A stretch of DNA of 64,000 bases from Fretibacterium sp. OH1220_COT-178 (GCF_003860125.1 NZ_RQYL01000002.1:95613-159612); one strand, 5' to 3'; positions 43,785 to 53,729 are shown, numbered from the stretch's first letter. Numbers and translations: made by a program. Notes: a model not told the origin generated them from the letters alone.

Positions 43785-44405
43785 CTAACGGGCCCCCCGA
43801 CGAAGCTCCTTCAGGGCTGCCTTCAGGAGAGCTTCCTCGTTCATCCGATCGAAGTCCTCGCCCCTGGCTGCGCGAATCAGCCCCAGGACGGCACCGACAT
43901 CCGGCTGAGAAAACCCCAGAGAGCGCAGGGCCTCCCCCACCGTGTCCACCGCTTGGGACGGCCGGGCCGGCTCGTTCCCCGGGGCCGGAACCGACTGCAC
44001 GAGCGCCTCGGGCAAGAGGTTTCGAAGCTCGAAACACAGACGTTCGGCCGTCTTGCGCCCCACCCCGGGGGCCCGCATGAAGGCGGGGACATCGGAGAGG
44101 GATACGGCCCTCAGGATATCGTCCACCGAAAGCGCGGCCAGGATCGCCATGCCCGTACGGCCGCCGATCCCCTTGATCGTCGTCATCTTGAGGAAAAGCT
44201 CGCGCTCGCGCTCGTCCGCAAAACCGAATATCGAGGCGCCGGCCTCCGACACCTGCAAAAAAGTCGTAAGACGCACCCGCTCCCCGGGGCGGCAGAGCGC
44301 CAGAGCTCCCCGGGAACAGAGCACATCGAAGCCCAAGCCATGGACATCCAAAAGGACGGAGGCCTCGGTGACGCCGAGGACCTCTCCCGTGAGGCAGCGG
44401 ATCAC
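43785..44405 (-). CDS. ruvA: Holliday-junction-binding protein RuvA
   Basis: 206 residues. The N-terminal OB fold (MIRCLTGEVLGVTEASVLLD), the helix-hairpin-helix (TTIKGIGGRTGMAILAAL and RAPGVGRKTAERLCFEL), and the C-terminal RuvB-binding domain are all present. The ATG overlaps the ruvC stop as ATGA. Part of the ruvC-ruvA-ruvB set. Confidence 0.96.
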   Translation of the reverse strand: MIRCLTGEVLGVTEASVLLDVHGLGFDVLCSRGALALCRPGERVRLTTFLQVSEAGASIFGFADERERELFLKMTTIKGIGGRTGMAILAALSVDDILRAVSLSDVPAFMRAPGVGRKTAERLCFELRNLLPEALVQSVPAPGNEPARPSQAVDTVGEALRSLGFSQPDVGAVLGLIRAARGEDFDRMNEEALLKAALKELRRGAR

Positions 44406-44950
44406 GGCTCCCCTCCCGAGGAGGAAAGCGCGAGCTCCGCCCCCGGAACGAGGCTCGAGCCATAGTAGGCCAGACCGGCCAGAGCCGCCGCAAGGGCATC
44501 GGCAGCGTCGTCGGGCGACGGGATCTCCTCGAGCCCCAAAAGGCGCTGGATCATCCGCTGCACCTGGGTCTTGTCGGCACCGCCCGTGCCACAGACGGCC
44601 AGCTTGATCTGACTGGGTTTGGGTTCGAGGACCGGAATGCCCCTCTGGGCCGCCAGGAGCATCACGACCCCTCGGGCCTGCCAGACGAATTCCGCCGTCG
44701 TGATGTTGCGCCCGAAGAAAAGGCGCTCCACAGACATGAAATGGGGGGCGCAGTGTTCGAGCTGCTCCCCCAAGGCCTCATAAATATGCAGGAGTCTGCG
44801 GGTGAACGGCATCCTTGGGCTCGTCTCGATACAGCCGAACTTCAGGACCCGCAGGCGGCTTCCCTGCTGCTCCACAATGCCGTACCCCACCCGGGCCAGG
44901 CCGGGGTCGATCCCCAGACAGACCCGCCCGCCGCTTGCGGAAACGGGCAT
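44402..44950 (-). CDS. ruvC: Holliday-junction resolvase RuvC
   Basis: 182 residues. Acidic active-site residues are in CLGIDPGLARVGYG (Asp), MSVERLFFGRN (Glu) and PDDAADALAAAL (Asp pair). It resolves Holliday junctions by paired cleavage. The ATG at 44950 shares TGATG with the yebC stop; a GTG one codon upstream is also possible. The ruvA start overlaps its stop. Confidence 0.95.
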   Translation of the reverse strand: MPVSASGGRVCLGIDPGLARVGYGIVEQQGSRLRVLKFGCIETSPRMPFTRRLLHIYEALGEQLEHCAPHFMSVERLFFGRNITTAEFVWQARGVVMLLAAQRGIPVLEPKPSQIKLAVCGTGGADKTQVQRMIQRLLGLEEIPSPDDAADALAAALAGLAYYGSSLVPGAELALSSSGGEP

Positions 44951-45702
44951 CACTCCTCGAGCTGAGCGGCGACCTCGTCGGAAAGATCGAAGTTGGAATA
45001 GACGTTCTGAGTGTCGTCGTGCTCCTCGAGCACCTCGATCAGACGCATGATCTTCCGCGCCGTGTCAACGTCCGACACCTCGACGGGCGTCTTCGGGATC
45101 ATGGAGGTCTCCGCGCTCTCGACCCCGTAGTTGGCCTTCTCGAGAGCCTCCTGAAGCGTATTGAGGTCCCCCGGCTCGCAATAGAGCGTGTATCCCTCGT
45201 CGCCGGGCTCCATATCCGTCATCCCCGCCTCGAGACCGCAGGACATCAGGGCGTCCTCGTCCAGCCCCTTGCCCTTGACCTCGACGACTCCCTTACGGTC
45301 GAACATCCAGGAGACGCTGCCGGCCTCCCCCATCTGCCCTCCGTTGCGCGTCAGCAGGGCCCGGATCTCCGGGGTCGTACGGTTGCGGTTGTCGGTCGTC
45401 ACCTCGACCAGAACGGCGATGCCGTTCGGACCATAGGCCTCGTAGGTCAGCTCCTCGTAAGTGGCCCCCTCGATCTCGCCCGTCCCCCGCTTGATGCCGC
45501 GAATGATGTTGTCCATGGGGACGCTGACGGCCTTGGCCCTCTCGATCGCCGTCTTCAGGCGCATGTTCATCGCGGGGTCCCCGCCACCCTCCTTGGCCGC
45601 GATGATGATTGCACGCACCAGCTTCTGGAAAAGGTTGCCCCGCTTGGCATCCTGAGCGGCCTTACGATGCTTGATGTTAGCCCATTTGGAATGTCCCGCC
45701 AA
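44950..45702 (-). CDS. yebC: YebC/PmpR-family protein
   Basis: 250 residues from a TTG at 45702 (MAGHSKWANIKHRKAAQDAKRG), which has GAGGTGA 6 bases upstream and matches the family N-terminus exactly. The three-domain fold is continued by PMDNIIRGIKRGTGEIEGATYEE and VEVTTDNRNRTTPEIR. Members act as transcription factors or aid translation of proline-rich stretches. It overlaps ruvC by one base. The in-phase frame continues far upstream through nadE and is not coding there. Confidence 0.95.
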   Translation of the reverse strand: MAGHSKWANIKHRKAAQDAKRGNLFQKLVRAIIIAAKEGGGDPAMNMRLKTAIERAKAVSVPMDNIIRGIKRGTGEIEGATYEELTYEAYGPNGIAVLVEVTTDNRNRTTPEIRALLTRNGGQMGEAGSVSWMFDRKGVVEVKGKGLDEDALMSCGLEAGMTDMEPGDEGYTLYCEPGDLNTLQEALEKANYGVESAETSMIPKTPVEVSDVDTARKIMRLIEVLEEHDDTQNVYSNFDLSDEVAAQLEE

Positions 45703-45785
45703 AAAAATCACCTCATTGAGAATTAGGACCTCGTGCCTGTTCCGCAGCGAGGCCCGAAAATACAAGAAGTTCCCCCTCGGTTCCT

Positions 45786-46523
45786 CTATACGTCGGGAAC
45801 GCAGACCGGCACGGGCCTGCGCTTGTGCTCGCTCTTGCTCCGCCTCTCCTCGATCCGTTCCCGGAGGGCGGGCTCCGCCTCGCCGGTCGCCAGGTAGCGA
45901 TCCAGATCGTCGTAGGCTATGCCCATGTCCTGTTCGTCCGTCTGCCCCTCCCAGAACCCGGCGCTCGGGGCCTTTTTTACGATGCGTTCCGGCACGCCGA
46001 GATGGGCCGCCACGGCGCGCACCTCCCCCTTGAGAAGATCCGCGAGCGGCAAAAGGTCGGCGGCCGAATCCCCGAACTTCGTGAAGTAGCCCGTCACCAC
46101 CTCCGCCTTGTTGCTCGTTCCGCAGACCAGCAGCGAACGGGACTGCGCCGCGGCATAGAGCGTCGACATCCGCAGCCGGGCCTTCAGGTTGGCGCGCGCC
46201 GGCTCGGAGAGCGCTCCGGTCTTCTCCAGTTCTTCGACGAGAGCCTCGTAGGCCGGAACGAGGTCCACGGTACCGCAGGGAATGTCGAGGGCATCCGCGA
46301 CCAGCCGGGCGTCCTCGGCATCCGACGGCGCACTGTGACAGGGCATGATCAACGCCAGCATGGCCCGGCCGAACGCACGCCGCCCCAGGCCCGCGACGAC
46401 CGCGGAATCGATGCCGCCGGACAGCCCGACGGCGATCCCTCTCGCCCCGGCCTCGGCCACACGCGCCCTCAGCCATTGCTCAATGAAACCGGCCAGCTTC
46501 GCCACATCACGGACATGCGCCAA
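45786..46523 (-). CDS. nadE: Ammonia-dependent NAD+ synthetase
   Basis: 245 residues. The P-loop is AVGLSGGIDSAVVAGL, with LVCGTSNKAEVVTGYFTKFG and [18 protein letters not shown] in the middle and SAGFWEGQTDEQDMGIAYDD near the end. It amidates deamido-NAD with ammonia; no glutaminase domain is present. Start is TTG, 6 bases after GGAGGGG. It precedes yebC by 83 bases on the same strand. Confidence 0.95.
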   Translation of the reverse strand: MAHVRDVAKLAGFIEQWLRARVAEAGARGIAVGLSGGIDSAVVAGLGRRAFGRAMLALIMPCHSAPSDAEDARLVADALDIPCGTVDLVPAYEALVEELEKTGALSEPARANLKARLRMSTLYAAAQSRSLLVCGTSNKAEVVTGYFTKFGDSAADLLPLADLLKGEVRAVAAHLGVPERIVKKAPSAGFWEGQTDEQDMGIAYDDLDRYLATGEAEPALRERIEERRSKSEHKRRPVPVCVPDV

Positions 46524-46692
46524 ACCTTACCCCTCCCCGACGGCAAAGACGATCTCCCGAAGCTTTATTATAGCGCACTTCGAGCCCCGCTTTCTCCCCG
46601 AAAGGCCAGACGCCCGCCAGCAAAAATCGCGGGCCGGAACAGCCGACCTTCCCGGCTCGTTCTTCCTTACGCCCTCGCCTGGCGATTCTTCT

Positions 46693-47634
46693 TCAGAAGT
46701 CACGCACGCCGCCGGACAGAAACGCGGCATAGGTGCGCCTCAACCCTTCTTCCAGCTCCGTCGAATGCCGCCAGCCCAGCCCATGCAGAAAGGAGACGTC
46801 CAACAGCTTGCGCGGCGTCCCGTCGGGCCTGGAGCGATCCCAGAGAAGCTCTCCCTCGTAGCCCACGACGTCGCGGACCTTCAGAGCGAGATCACGAATC
46901 GTCAGATCCGCCCCCGTCCCCACGTTCACGATGCGCGAGCCGTCATGGCGTTCCATGAGAAACAGGCAGGCATCCGCAAGATCGTCGACGTACAGGAATT
47001 CCCGCCTCGGCGTGCCCGTACCCCAGAGCGTCACCGAGGGGGCGCCCGTCCTCTTGGCGTCGTGCATCCTGCGGATCAGAGCGGGCAGGACGTGGGAATT
47101 TTCGAGCCCGAAGTTGTCCCCGGGACCATAGAGATTGGTGGGCATGACGGAGATGAAGTTCGTGCCGTACTGACGGTTGTAGGACTGACAAAGTTTGATC
47201 CCCGCGATTTTGGCGACGGCATAGGCCTCGTTGGTGGGCTCGAGCTCGCTCGTCAGCAAGGCGTCCTCGGCCATCGGCTGCGGAGCCAGCTTGGGATAGA
47301 TGCAGGAGCTCCCCAGAAAGAGCAGCTTGCGGACCCCGTTTCGCCAACTCTCGTGAATCACGTTGGCCTCGACAATCAGATTTTCGTAGATGAAGTCCGC
47401 CGGGAAGGCGTCGTTGGCATGGATGCCCCCCACCTTCGCCGCAGCCAGAAACACGATCTCCGGGCGCTCGGCCTCGAAAAAGGCGCGAACTTCCGACTGG
47501 GAGCGCAGGTCCAGTTCTGAACGAGTCCTGAGGATCAAATTCCCAAACCCGGCTCGCTCCAGACGCCGCACCAGGGCCGACCCCACCAGGCCCCTGTGTC
47601 CGGCGACGTAAATTTTTGCCTCCCGCCCCATCAT
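46693..47634 (-). CDS. fcl: GDP-L-fucose synthase
   Basis: 313 residues. The NAD(P)-binding motif is [19 protein letters not shown]. The catalytic S-Y-K set is in [19 protein letters not shown] and [16 protein letters not shown]. It epimerises and reduces GDP-4-keto-6-deoxymannose to GDP-L-fucose. ATG at 47634 or 47631 (tandem), behind GGAGGAG within the gmd end. Together with gmd it makes GDP-fucose for the surface glycan. Confidence 0.95.
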   Translation of the reverse strand: MMGREAKIYVAGHRGLVGSALVRRLERAGFGNLILRTRSELDLRSQSEVRAFFEAERPEIVFLAAAKVGGIHANDAFPADFIYENLIVEANVIHESWRNGVRKLLFLGSSCIYPKLAPQPMAEDALLTSELEPTNEAYAVAKIAGIKLCQSYNRQYGTNFISVMPTNLYGPGDNFGLENSHVLPALIRRMHDAKRTGAPSVTLWGTGTPRREFLYVDDLADACLFLMERHDGSRIVNVGTGADLTIRDLALKVRDVVGYEGELLWDRSRPDGTPRKLLDVSFLHGLGWRHSTELEEGLRRTYAAFLSGGVRDF

Positions 47635-47642
47635 TCGTATCA

Positions 47643-48731
47643 CTACTCCTCCAGCGCGCTGCGCACCTCGTATCCCGCTTCCCTCACCAGAACGTCCTTT
47701 CGGAAGAGCTCCAGGTCGTAGCGGACCATGCGCCGTACCAGATCCTCGAAGGTCACCCGACGCTTCCAGCCCAGAAGCCGCTCCGCCTTGGAGGGATCGC
47801 CCAACAGCAATTCCACCTCCGTAGGACGAAAATAGCGCGGATCGACCTCGACCAGAACGCGGCCCGTTCGGGCCTCCACTCCCTTTTCCTCGAGTCCGGT
47901 GCCGTGCCATTCGAGCTCCAGCCCCGCCTCCCGAAAGGCCAGATCGGCAAACTCGCGCACCGAATGCGTCTCCCCCGTCGCGACGACGAAGTCCTCCGGA
48001 ACATCGTGCTGAAGGATGCGCCACATGGCCTCGACGTAATCCTCGGCGTGGCCCCAGTCCCGCTTGGCGTCCAGGTTGCCCAGCCAGGTTTTCTCCTGAA
48101 GGCCCAGGGCGATGCGGGCCGCAGCACGCGTTATCTTGCGCGTGACGAACGTCTCGCCGCGCAGCTCGGACTCGTGGTTGAACAGGATGCCGTTCGACGC
48201 GAAGATCCCGTAGGCCTCCCGGTAGTTGACCGTGATCCAGTAGGCGTAAAGCTTGGCCGCCGCATAAGGGCTGCGGGGGTAGAAGGGGGTGGTCTCCCTC
48301 TGCGGGGTCTCCTGCACCTTGCCGAACAACTCGCTGGTCGAAGCCTGATAGAAGCGTGTGTGCTTCTCCAGCCCCAGGATGCGTATGGCCTCGAGAAGCC
48401 TCAGAGTCCCCAGCGCGTCGGAGTTCGCCGTGTACTCGGGGGTCTCGAACGAGACCTTGACGTGGCTCTGCGCGGCAAGATTGTAGATCTCGTCGGGACG
48501 GACCTGCTGGATGATGCGGATCAGGTTGCTGGCGTCCGTCAGATCTCCATAATGCAGAAAAAAACGGGCGTCCTTCTCGTGCAGATCCTCGTAGAGATCG
48601 TCGATGCGGGCGGTGTTGAAGAGCGAGCTGCGGCGCTTGATGCCGTGTACCTCGTAGCCCTTGTTCAGCAGGAACGAGGCCAGATAGGCCCCGTCCTGCC
48701 CGGTGATTCCCGAGATCAGTGCCGTTTTCAT
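47643..48731 (-). CDS. gmd: GDP-mannose 4,6-dehydratase
   Basis: 362 residues. NADP motif [36 protein letters not shown]; the Tyr-Lys pair in [20 protein letters not shown]; and [20 protein letters not shown]. It makes GDP-4-keto-6-deoxy-D-mannose. GAGGAAAACTAG precedes the ATG. The fcl gene begins 8 bases after its stop. Confidence 0.96.
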   Translation of the reverse strand: MKTALISGITGQDGAYLASFLLNKGYEVHGIKRRSSLFNTARIDDLYEDLHEKDARFFLHYGDLTDASNLIRIIQQVRPDEIYNLAAQSHVKVSFETPEYTANSDALGTLRLLEAIRILGLEKHTRFYQASTSELFGKVQETPQRETTPFYPRSPYAAAKLYAYWITVNYREAYGIFASNGILFNHESELRGETFVTRKITRAAARIALGLQEKTWLGNLDAKRDWGHAEDYVEAMWRILQHDVPEDFVVATGETHSVREFADLAFREAGLELEWHGTGLEEKGVEARTGRVLVEVDPRYFRPTEVELLLGDPSKAERLLGWKRRVTFEDLVRRMVRYDLELFRKDVLVREAGYEVRSALEE

Positions 48732-48796
48732 CTAGTTTTCCTCATCTGCGATATCTCCTTTTTAAAAATACGGATGGCATTTCCAATCTTCCCAGT

Positions 48797-50524
48797 TCAA
48801 TACATATATTTTTCGGATCGGAGCATCATCTTGTTGTCTTTTAACGTCGGCGTCGATAAAACCGCATCCCAGAGCGACCCGCCGCTTATGTAAAATAAGG
48901 GGGGAGAGCTCCATTCGCCATTCCAAAACAGCGATAAAAAGCCATCTCTACGCACATCCTGACGACGCTCAAAAATAGATGTCAGGGTTGGATAAATATT
49001 CAGCTGACTCAGCGTTCCCCTGACAGCCTCCGGACGTCGCACATGCTCCAGAACCCAGGGCTCTGTGCTGAAAAGAGTAAAGGGAACCAGCGCCTGTTCC
49101 AGATAACCGGTGCTGTGAGGTTCAATCTGCCCATCCTCCTGAAAACTTTGGCCATGATCCGACACCCATAAAATTGTGGTATCCGATAAAGTGAGAGGCT
49201 CATCTCCCAAGAGAGCAGCAAAAAATCCATCCACATTAAAACGAACGGCGTTTTTGAAGCTGTTCACGATCTCTCTGCGTTTGCCCAATGTATGCCGTTC
49301 TCCCTCTCTCAATTTCGGCAGATAGTGCTGATGTTCCTCCTTCTCACCGGGGTAACGGCCTTCGTAATGGACATGGGCCCCCCACTTTATCAAAACGACG
49401 AACAAGCCCTTCTCGTTTTTCAATCGCTCATGAAGAACCTCTGCAGCCTTGATATCCGCAAGCTTAGGGTTTGTGGAAAAATCCGACCACTTCAAGAGGA
49501 CATCGTCGATATATTGCATGTCGTTCCTTCGAATGACAACATTCGGGAAATATCCCTGTAGGTCGATCAGAACCGTTTTATAGTGATTGCCCTTGGCGAC
49601 CTGAAAGAGGGTAGGATATCGTAAAGAAAGCAATTCTTTGTCCGGTAATACGGTTACCCCAGTAAATATGGCCCCCTGAGAAAGCAAAGAATTGGTCCCA
49701 GCCGAAAGCGCTATCCCGTAATTCCACATATTCTCCGGCAAGGAACGGAGATACCCCGCCAAAACAGGGGTAGTATCGACCGAAGGATTGTTGATCGAGA
49801 GGTAATCCCCTCGAATGGACTCGTCAATCACCAAAAGAACGTTATCGTTTGGTTGCCCTCGCAGCATGGCTGGAACATACTCTTGTCTCGGTATCCTGTA
49901 ATATTGAGCTTCGTCGTGATACTGCATAAAAAGATGCAGGCTGTTGGAAAGAGAGTCAAAAAAAACGTGACGGCTGGTGGGGTGCAGAAGATAAAAGAGG
50001 AAAAGGATCAATGCAGCTGTAGCCTCAATCCATCGACGACGTAAAGAGGCCGTCTTTTTCGAGGGGATTCCAGACGACCTCTTCAGCCCCTGAAAACATG
50101 CCAAGAGCACCACAACCAAGGCAGCGGGCACAACCCCTTTCAATAAACTTTCCGGGGACAAGACGGCAAGTATTGTCCCCGAAGCCATGCTCCAAGGTGT
50201 CGCCAAAAGGTTGCGTATGTCTTGCGCATCCGGAAATCGTTGCATAACCCCATAAAAAACATGATACGAGGCATTGAGCAGCAGCCAGCAGCCCCATTGT
50301 AGGAGAATGCCCACTTTGGGAACACCTCCAAGCAAAGTCAGAAAAGCTGCGGAAACGCTCAACAGGATCAAGATATGGACGGCCAAACGAAAAGCACCGA
50401 TAGTCCAAGAATGATACTGAAAATAAAGGGTGAATTGATCGATATAGGCCTGACGAAAAAAGAAAAAATCGACCAAAGCATTCAGAAAGCAGAGCAAAAA
50501 ACATTGTTTGAACATTTTTATCAC
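48797..50524 (-). CDS. Sulfatase-fold phosphoethanolamine-transferase-like membrane enzyme
   Basis: About 575 residues. Roughly five N-terminal membrane segments precede an alkaline-phosphatase-fold domain from residue ~220. Metal and nucleophile regions are NVLLVIDESIRGDYLSINN, LSAGTNSLLSQGAIFTGV (candidate Thr) and WVSDHGQSFQEDGQIEPHST (the Asp-His pair). This is the EptA/OpgE type of enzyme that moves phosphoethanolamine onto lipid A or glycan. The start is taken as GTG at 50524, 9 bases after AGGGGG. Base composition is AT-richer than the neighbours, which points to acquisition. The actual acceptor is unknown. Confidence 0.85.
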   Translation of the reverse strand: MIKMFKQCFLLCFLNALVDFFFFRQAYIDQFTLYFQYHSWTIGAFRLAVHILILLSVSAAFLTLLGGVPKVGILLQWGCWLLLNASYHVFYGVMQRFPDAQDIRNLLATPWSMASGTILAVLSPESLLKGVVPAALVVVLLACFQGLKRSSGIPSKKTASLRRRWIEATAALILFLFYLLHPTSRHVFFDSLSNSLHLFMQYHDEAQYYRIPRQEYVPAMLRGQPNDNVLLVIDESIRGDYLSINNPSVDTTPVLAGYLRSLPENMWNYGIALSAGTNSLLSQGAIFTGVTVLPDKELLSLRYPTLFQVAKGNHYKTVLIDLQGYFPNVVIRRNDMQYIDDVLLKWSDFSTNPKLADIKAAEVLHERLKNEKGLFVVLIKWGAHVHYEGRYPGEKEEHQHYLPKLREGERHTLGKRREIVNSFKNAVRFNVDGFFAALLGDEPLTLSDTTILWVSDHGQSFQEDGQIEPHSTGYLEQALVPFTLFSTEPWVLEHVRRPEAVRGTLSQLNIYPTLTSIFERRQDVRRDGFLSLFWNGEWSSPPLFYISGGSLWDAVLSTPTLKDNKMMLRSEKYMY

Positions 50525-50549
50525 AAAAAAACGCCCCCTGTATCCCACA

Positions 50550-51515
50550 TCACTTGGACTTGAACAAAGAATATGAATTTGACGACAAACGAAATTCTCT
50601 CAGGGCTGCATTTGCCTTCGAGACCCCTTTGATCATGGAGGTCAAATCGAAACTGCGTGCCCGAAGCAAAAGCTTCAGAGCCGCCGCGATCATAAACAGC
50701 TTGAACTTGAACCTCAGCCAGAGCCGTTCGGCCCCTCGAACGTCGTCGTAAATGCAATCGAACAGCAGGTGGAAATTGTACCACTTCGACGCCGCCATGT
50801 TGATGATGTTCAGGCGTGCTCCTTTTGCCGCATGATGGCAAAGGGTCCCCAAAACGGAATTTATCAGTTTTTTATTCATTTTCGTATACAGATAATAGGA
50901 CAGCGCCACGTCCTCTCCAAGGGCATAGCCTCCGAAACGCTGAAACTCCTCGGGGAAGCGGAGTCCGAGTTCATCAAAAACGTTCCTTCGAAAAGCCATG
51001 CTGCAGCCACTGAGCCACTCCACATCGATACCGTGGGCCTCGGGGCAGGTACTCCTGTTGTGCAGATACGAGGTCATGATGCGCGAACGAGAAGAAAGGC
51101 TGAAAGACTTATCGTCATTTGCCCCATCGATAGCTGCTACGTGAGGAATGTTGACCCCCCAGATCGCCCCATCACCAAAACTTTGGAGTAGCCCCTGCAA
51201 AGCATCGTTGGCGAGCTCGCTGTCATCATCGATGAACAACAGATACGCTACGTGGGGAAAAGACTTTAGTACATGCTCCACCGCATCGTTTCGTTGAGAC
51301 GTCAATCCGGACCGGGGAGCCTTGAAGTATTCCAGGGAGAACGTCCATTTCCCGCTCTCCACAATCCTTCGGGTCCGCTCGTCGTCGCTGGCGTCCCAGA
51401 CCACGCAGACAAAATCCCGGAACACCGATCGTTCCAGGCTGGAGAGCGCATATTGTTCGATCTCGTCGCTGCGGTTCTTCGTAGCTACGATCACGGCCAG
51501 AGAAACATCCACCAC
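50550..51515 (-). CDS. Family-2 glycosyltransferase
   Basis: About 321 residues. GT-A fold: LAVIVATKNRSDEIEQYALS, the DXD-type FIDDDSELAND, then VEWLSGCSMAFRRNVFDELG and GGYALGEDVALSYYL. Start is GTG at 51515, 6 bases after GGAGGAGG; the frame continues to 51560. It probably adds one sugar of the surface glycan on the cytoplasmic side. Sugar and linkage unknown. Confidence 0.88.
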   Translation of the reverse strand: MVDVSLAVIVATKNRSDEIEQYALSSLERSVFRDFVCVVWDASDDERTRRIVESGKWTFSLEYFKAPRSGLTSQRNDAVEHVLKSFPHVAYLLFIDDDSELANDALQGLLQSFGDGAIWGVNIPHVAAIDGANDDKSFSLSSRSRIMTSYLHNRSTCPEAHGIDVEWLSGCSMAFRRNVFDELGLRFPEEFQRFGGYALGEDVALSYYLYTKMNKKLINSVLGTLCHHAAKGARLNIINMAASKWYNFHLLFDCIYDDVRGAERLWLRFKFKLFMIAAALKLLLRARSFDLTSMIKGVSKANAALREFRLSSNSYSLFKSK

Positions 51516-51616
51516 AGGCTGCCTCCTCCATAGTACATCCCCTGTTTTTAAAGCCCGCACGCCCTTCCCCTCGTCCCCCTCGTCCGGACTCAGACGCGTC
51601 CAAGGAAATCTCGGCC

Positions 51617-52489
51617 TTAAAAATTTTGCAACTGGCGAGACAAAACATCCCAGAGTTTGTCAAAAGAGCCCTCGAACGATCCGGAACTCTCGGCGCATAA
51701 AAGCCTGCCGTCACGATAGCGGGCATAGAGCTCCGACACCCCGAGCTTCTCGATCCAGCTCCTCCCCCAACATTTCAGGTGCATTTTGAGGATCGCCCCC
51801 CAGGCGGAGAGAGAGGGAAGCGATTTTTTATAGATTCGTCGATTCTCCCTCAACAGCCTTTGGGAATAGGCCGACGAGACCCCCGAGTTACGGAAGGCCG
51901 TCAACACCCGATCTACAGGCTGAAAACATACCCCGGACCGGAGAAAGCGCAACATCAAATCCCAGTCCCCCGAGACCCGAAACGAGGGGTCAAAGAACCC
52001 GCAGCGATCATAGACCGAGCGCGCGACGAAGGTGGCGGGATGTGCAATGCTCATGTGACTGAAAAGACGTCCGTGATCGCCCACGGGATAGACCGTCCAT
52101 CGATGCCGAGCCTCGTCCACTACGGCCAGCTTCCCGTAGAACACGCCAGCTTCGGGATGCTCTCGACAGGCCTCGGCGACCGTCTCGAGCGCCCACGGCG
52201 CGTAAAGGTCGTCCGCATTGAGAATGCCCAGGACATTCCCGGTCGCGCGGGCCAGGCCTTTGTTGAAGGCGTCGTAGATCCCCTCGTCCGGCTCAAAGAC
52301 GACGTGCGTCAAATGCGGCCGATAGCGCTCGATGATCTCCCGCGTCCCGTCCGTCGAGCCCCCGTCCACAACGATGTATTCCGACGCAGGGCAGGACTGT
52401 GAAAGGACGCTGTCCAGGCTCCGTTCGATCGTAGCAGCCGCGTTCAGGCAGACGGTGATGACGGAGAACCTTGGTGAAAACATGCTCAT
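51617..52489 (-). CDS. Family-2 glycosyltransferase (WcaA-like)
   Basis: 290 residues. FSVITVCLNAAATIERSLDS, YIVVDGGSTDGTREII, GILNADDLYAPWALE (the DXD-type motif), VSGDWDLMLRFLRSG. AGGAG lies 5 bases before the ATG. It is a second GT-A transferase of the locus; specificity cannot be read. Confidence 0.9.
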   Translation of the reverse strand: MSMFSPRFSVITVCLNAAATIERSLDSVLSQSCPASEYIVVDGGSTDGTREIIERYRPHLTHVVFEPDEGIYDAFNKGLARATGNVLGILNADDLYAPWALETVAEACREHPEAGVFYGKLAVVDEARHRWTVYPVGDHGRLFSHMSIAHPATFVARSVYDRCGFFDPSFRVSGDWDLMLRFLRSGVCFQPVDRVLTAFRNSGVSSAYSQRLLRENRRIYKKSLPSLSAWGAILKMHLKCWGRSWIEKLGVSELYARYRDGRLLCAESSGSFEGSFDKLWDVLSRQLQNF

Positions 52490-52529
52490 ATCGACTCCTG
52501 GCTAAAGCAAAAGGCTCATTTCTCAGTAA

Positions 52530-53729
52530 TCATTCGCAGAGGAGCCGGCAAAAAAGCTCCATGTAAGCTTCAACGGACCTTTCCTCGAAAAATGCTTCGG
52601 CCTGCCTCCGAAGCATTTCTCTTTCCATCGGCTGCCTCAGCGCCCTCTCGATCCCCTCGGCAAGAGCGTGCGCATCCTTTACCGGAACGAGATACCCGTA
52701 CTTTCCGTCCTCAAGAATCTCGCGGATCCCTCCAGGAGCATCCGTCGCCACAGGGGTCGTTCCGACAGACAGAGCCTCGATCAACACCGTCGGAAGCCCC
52801 TCGTAAAAGGTAGAGAGGACCAAAGCGTCAGCCTCCCTCACAAACGGAAGCGGATTGTCGACCATGCCCACCCAGTCGATGTCCGAATCAACCCCCAATG
52901 CTCCGGCCTTACACTCCAGCCGAGCCCGATCCGGGCCATCTCCCAGAACGAGCAACCGAATCGGCATCGTTCGCCTGAGCAGAGAAAAAGCCTCCAGAAG
53001 CGTATCGAAGTCCTTTTCGGGACTCAGACGAGCGACAGCGGCCAAAACCGGAGTATCCTTATCCTTCAGCCAAGGATGCCCGCAGCACTCCGCACCCTTT
53101 TCCCTCAGGGTTCTGCCCACCACAGGATTGTAAATGAACTCCGCACAGGAGGCAGGAACGCGAAAACGCTCGACCAAATCCGACGCCACGGCAGAGGAGA
53201 CGCCAACGACACAATCCGCTTTAGGATAAAAAAAACGGCACATCTGGGAAAAACAGAAACGAACCGGAACGATCTGACGCCTCAAGTGTTCGGAGAGCAA
53301 AGTATGCTCCGTTACGACGACCTTCGAGGGGCGTCCGGCAAAATAATTGGCCGCCAGCACGATGGAATTGTAGTGAGCCGTCAGCATCAGACACGGCCGG
53401 CTGCGCTTGATGTAACGCGTCAAACTCCGTACGGACGTGAAAAGTTTTCGGATGAAGATCGAGATCGCCCATGGGAGCAAAAATATATTCCTGCTTTTGA
53501 AGAGCCGATGAAACCCTCTGAGCGACTCGTAATAATGCCCCCCCTCAAGTTCCATAAGACAGACCCTTTTGTCGAGCCCAGCCTTCAGGGACTCTGACTG
53601 AGGCCCCGGAACAACGATATCGACAGGGAATCCCTGTCGCGCCAAAAGACCGGCTAGACGAACCATGATCCTCTCTGCGCCCCCGGGCCCCAGGGAGGCG
53701 AGCACGACGGCAATCCGCTTCTCTTTCAT
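52530..53729 (-). CDS. Family-4 glycosyltransferase
   Basis: 399 residues, GT-B fold. N-terminus RIAVVLASLGPGGAERIMVRLA; C-domain VARLSPEKDFDTLLEAFSLL, VLGDGPDRARLE, and the nucleotide-sugar motif FYEGLPTVLIEALSVGTTPV (EX7E). It overlaps the preceding deacetylase gene by 4 bases (ATGA), so translation is coupled. Confidence 0.92.
   Translation of the reverse strand: MKEKRIAVVLASLGPGGAERIMVRLAGLLARQGFPVDIVVPGPQSESLKAGLDKRVCLMELEGGHYYESLRGFHRLFKSRNIFLLPWAISIFIRKLFTSVRSLTRYIKRSRPCLMLTAHYNSIVLAANYFAGRPSKVVVTEHTLLSEHLRRQIVPVRFCFSQMCRFFYPKADCVVGVSSAVASDLVERFRVPASCAEFIYNPVVGRTLREKGAECCGHPWLKDKDTPVLAAVARLSPEKDFDTLLEAFSLLRRTMPIRLLVLGDGPDRARLECKAGALGVDSDIDWVGMVDNPLPFVREADALVLSTFYEGLPTVLIEALSVGTTPVATDAPGGIREILEDGKYGYLVPVKDAHALAEGIERALRQPMEREMLRRQAEAFFEERSVEAYMELFCRLLCE

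Noticed and set aside
42702..44465. A 587-codon open frame on the plus strand
   Set aside because: Antisense to ruvA and ruvB; no ribosome site and no recognisable domain.
45703..46476. Upstream extension of the yebC frame
   Set aside because: It runs through nadE, gives Arg/Gly-rich sequence, and the family N-terminus begins exactly at the TTG at 45702.
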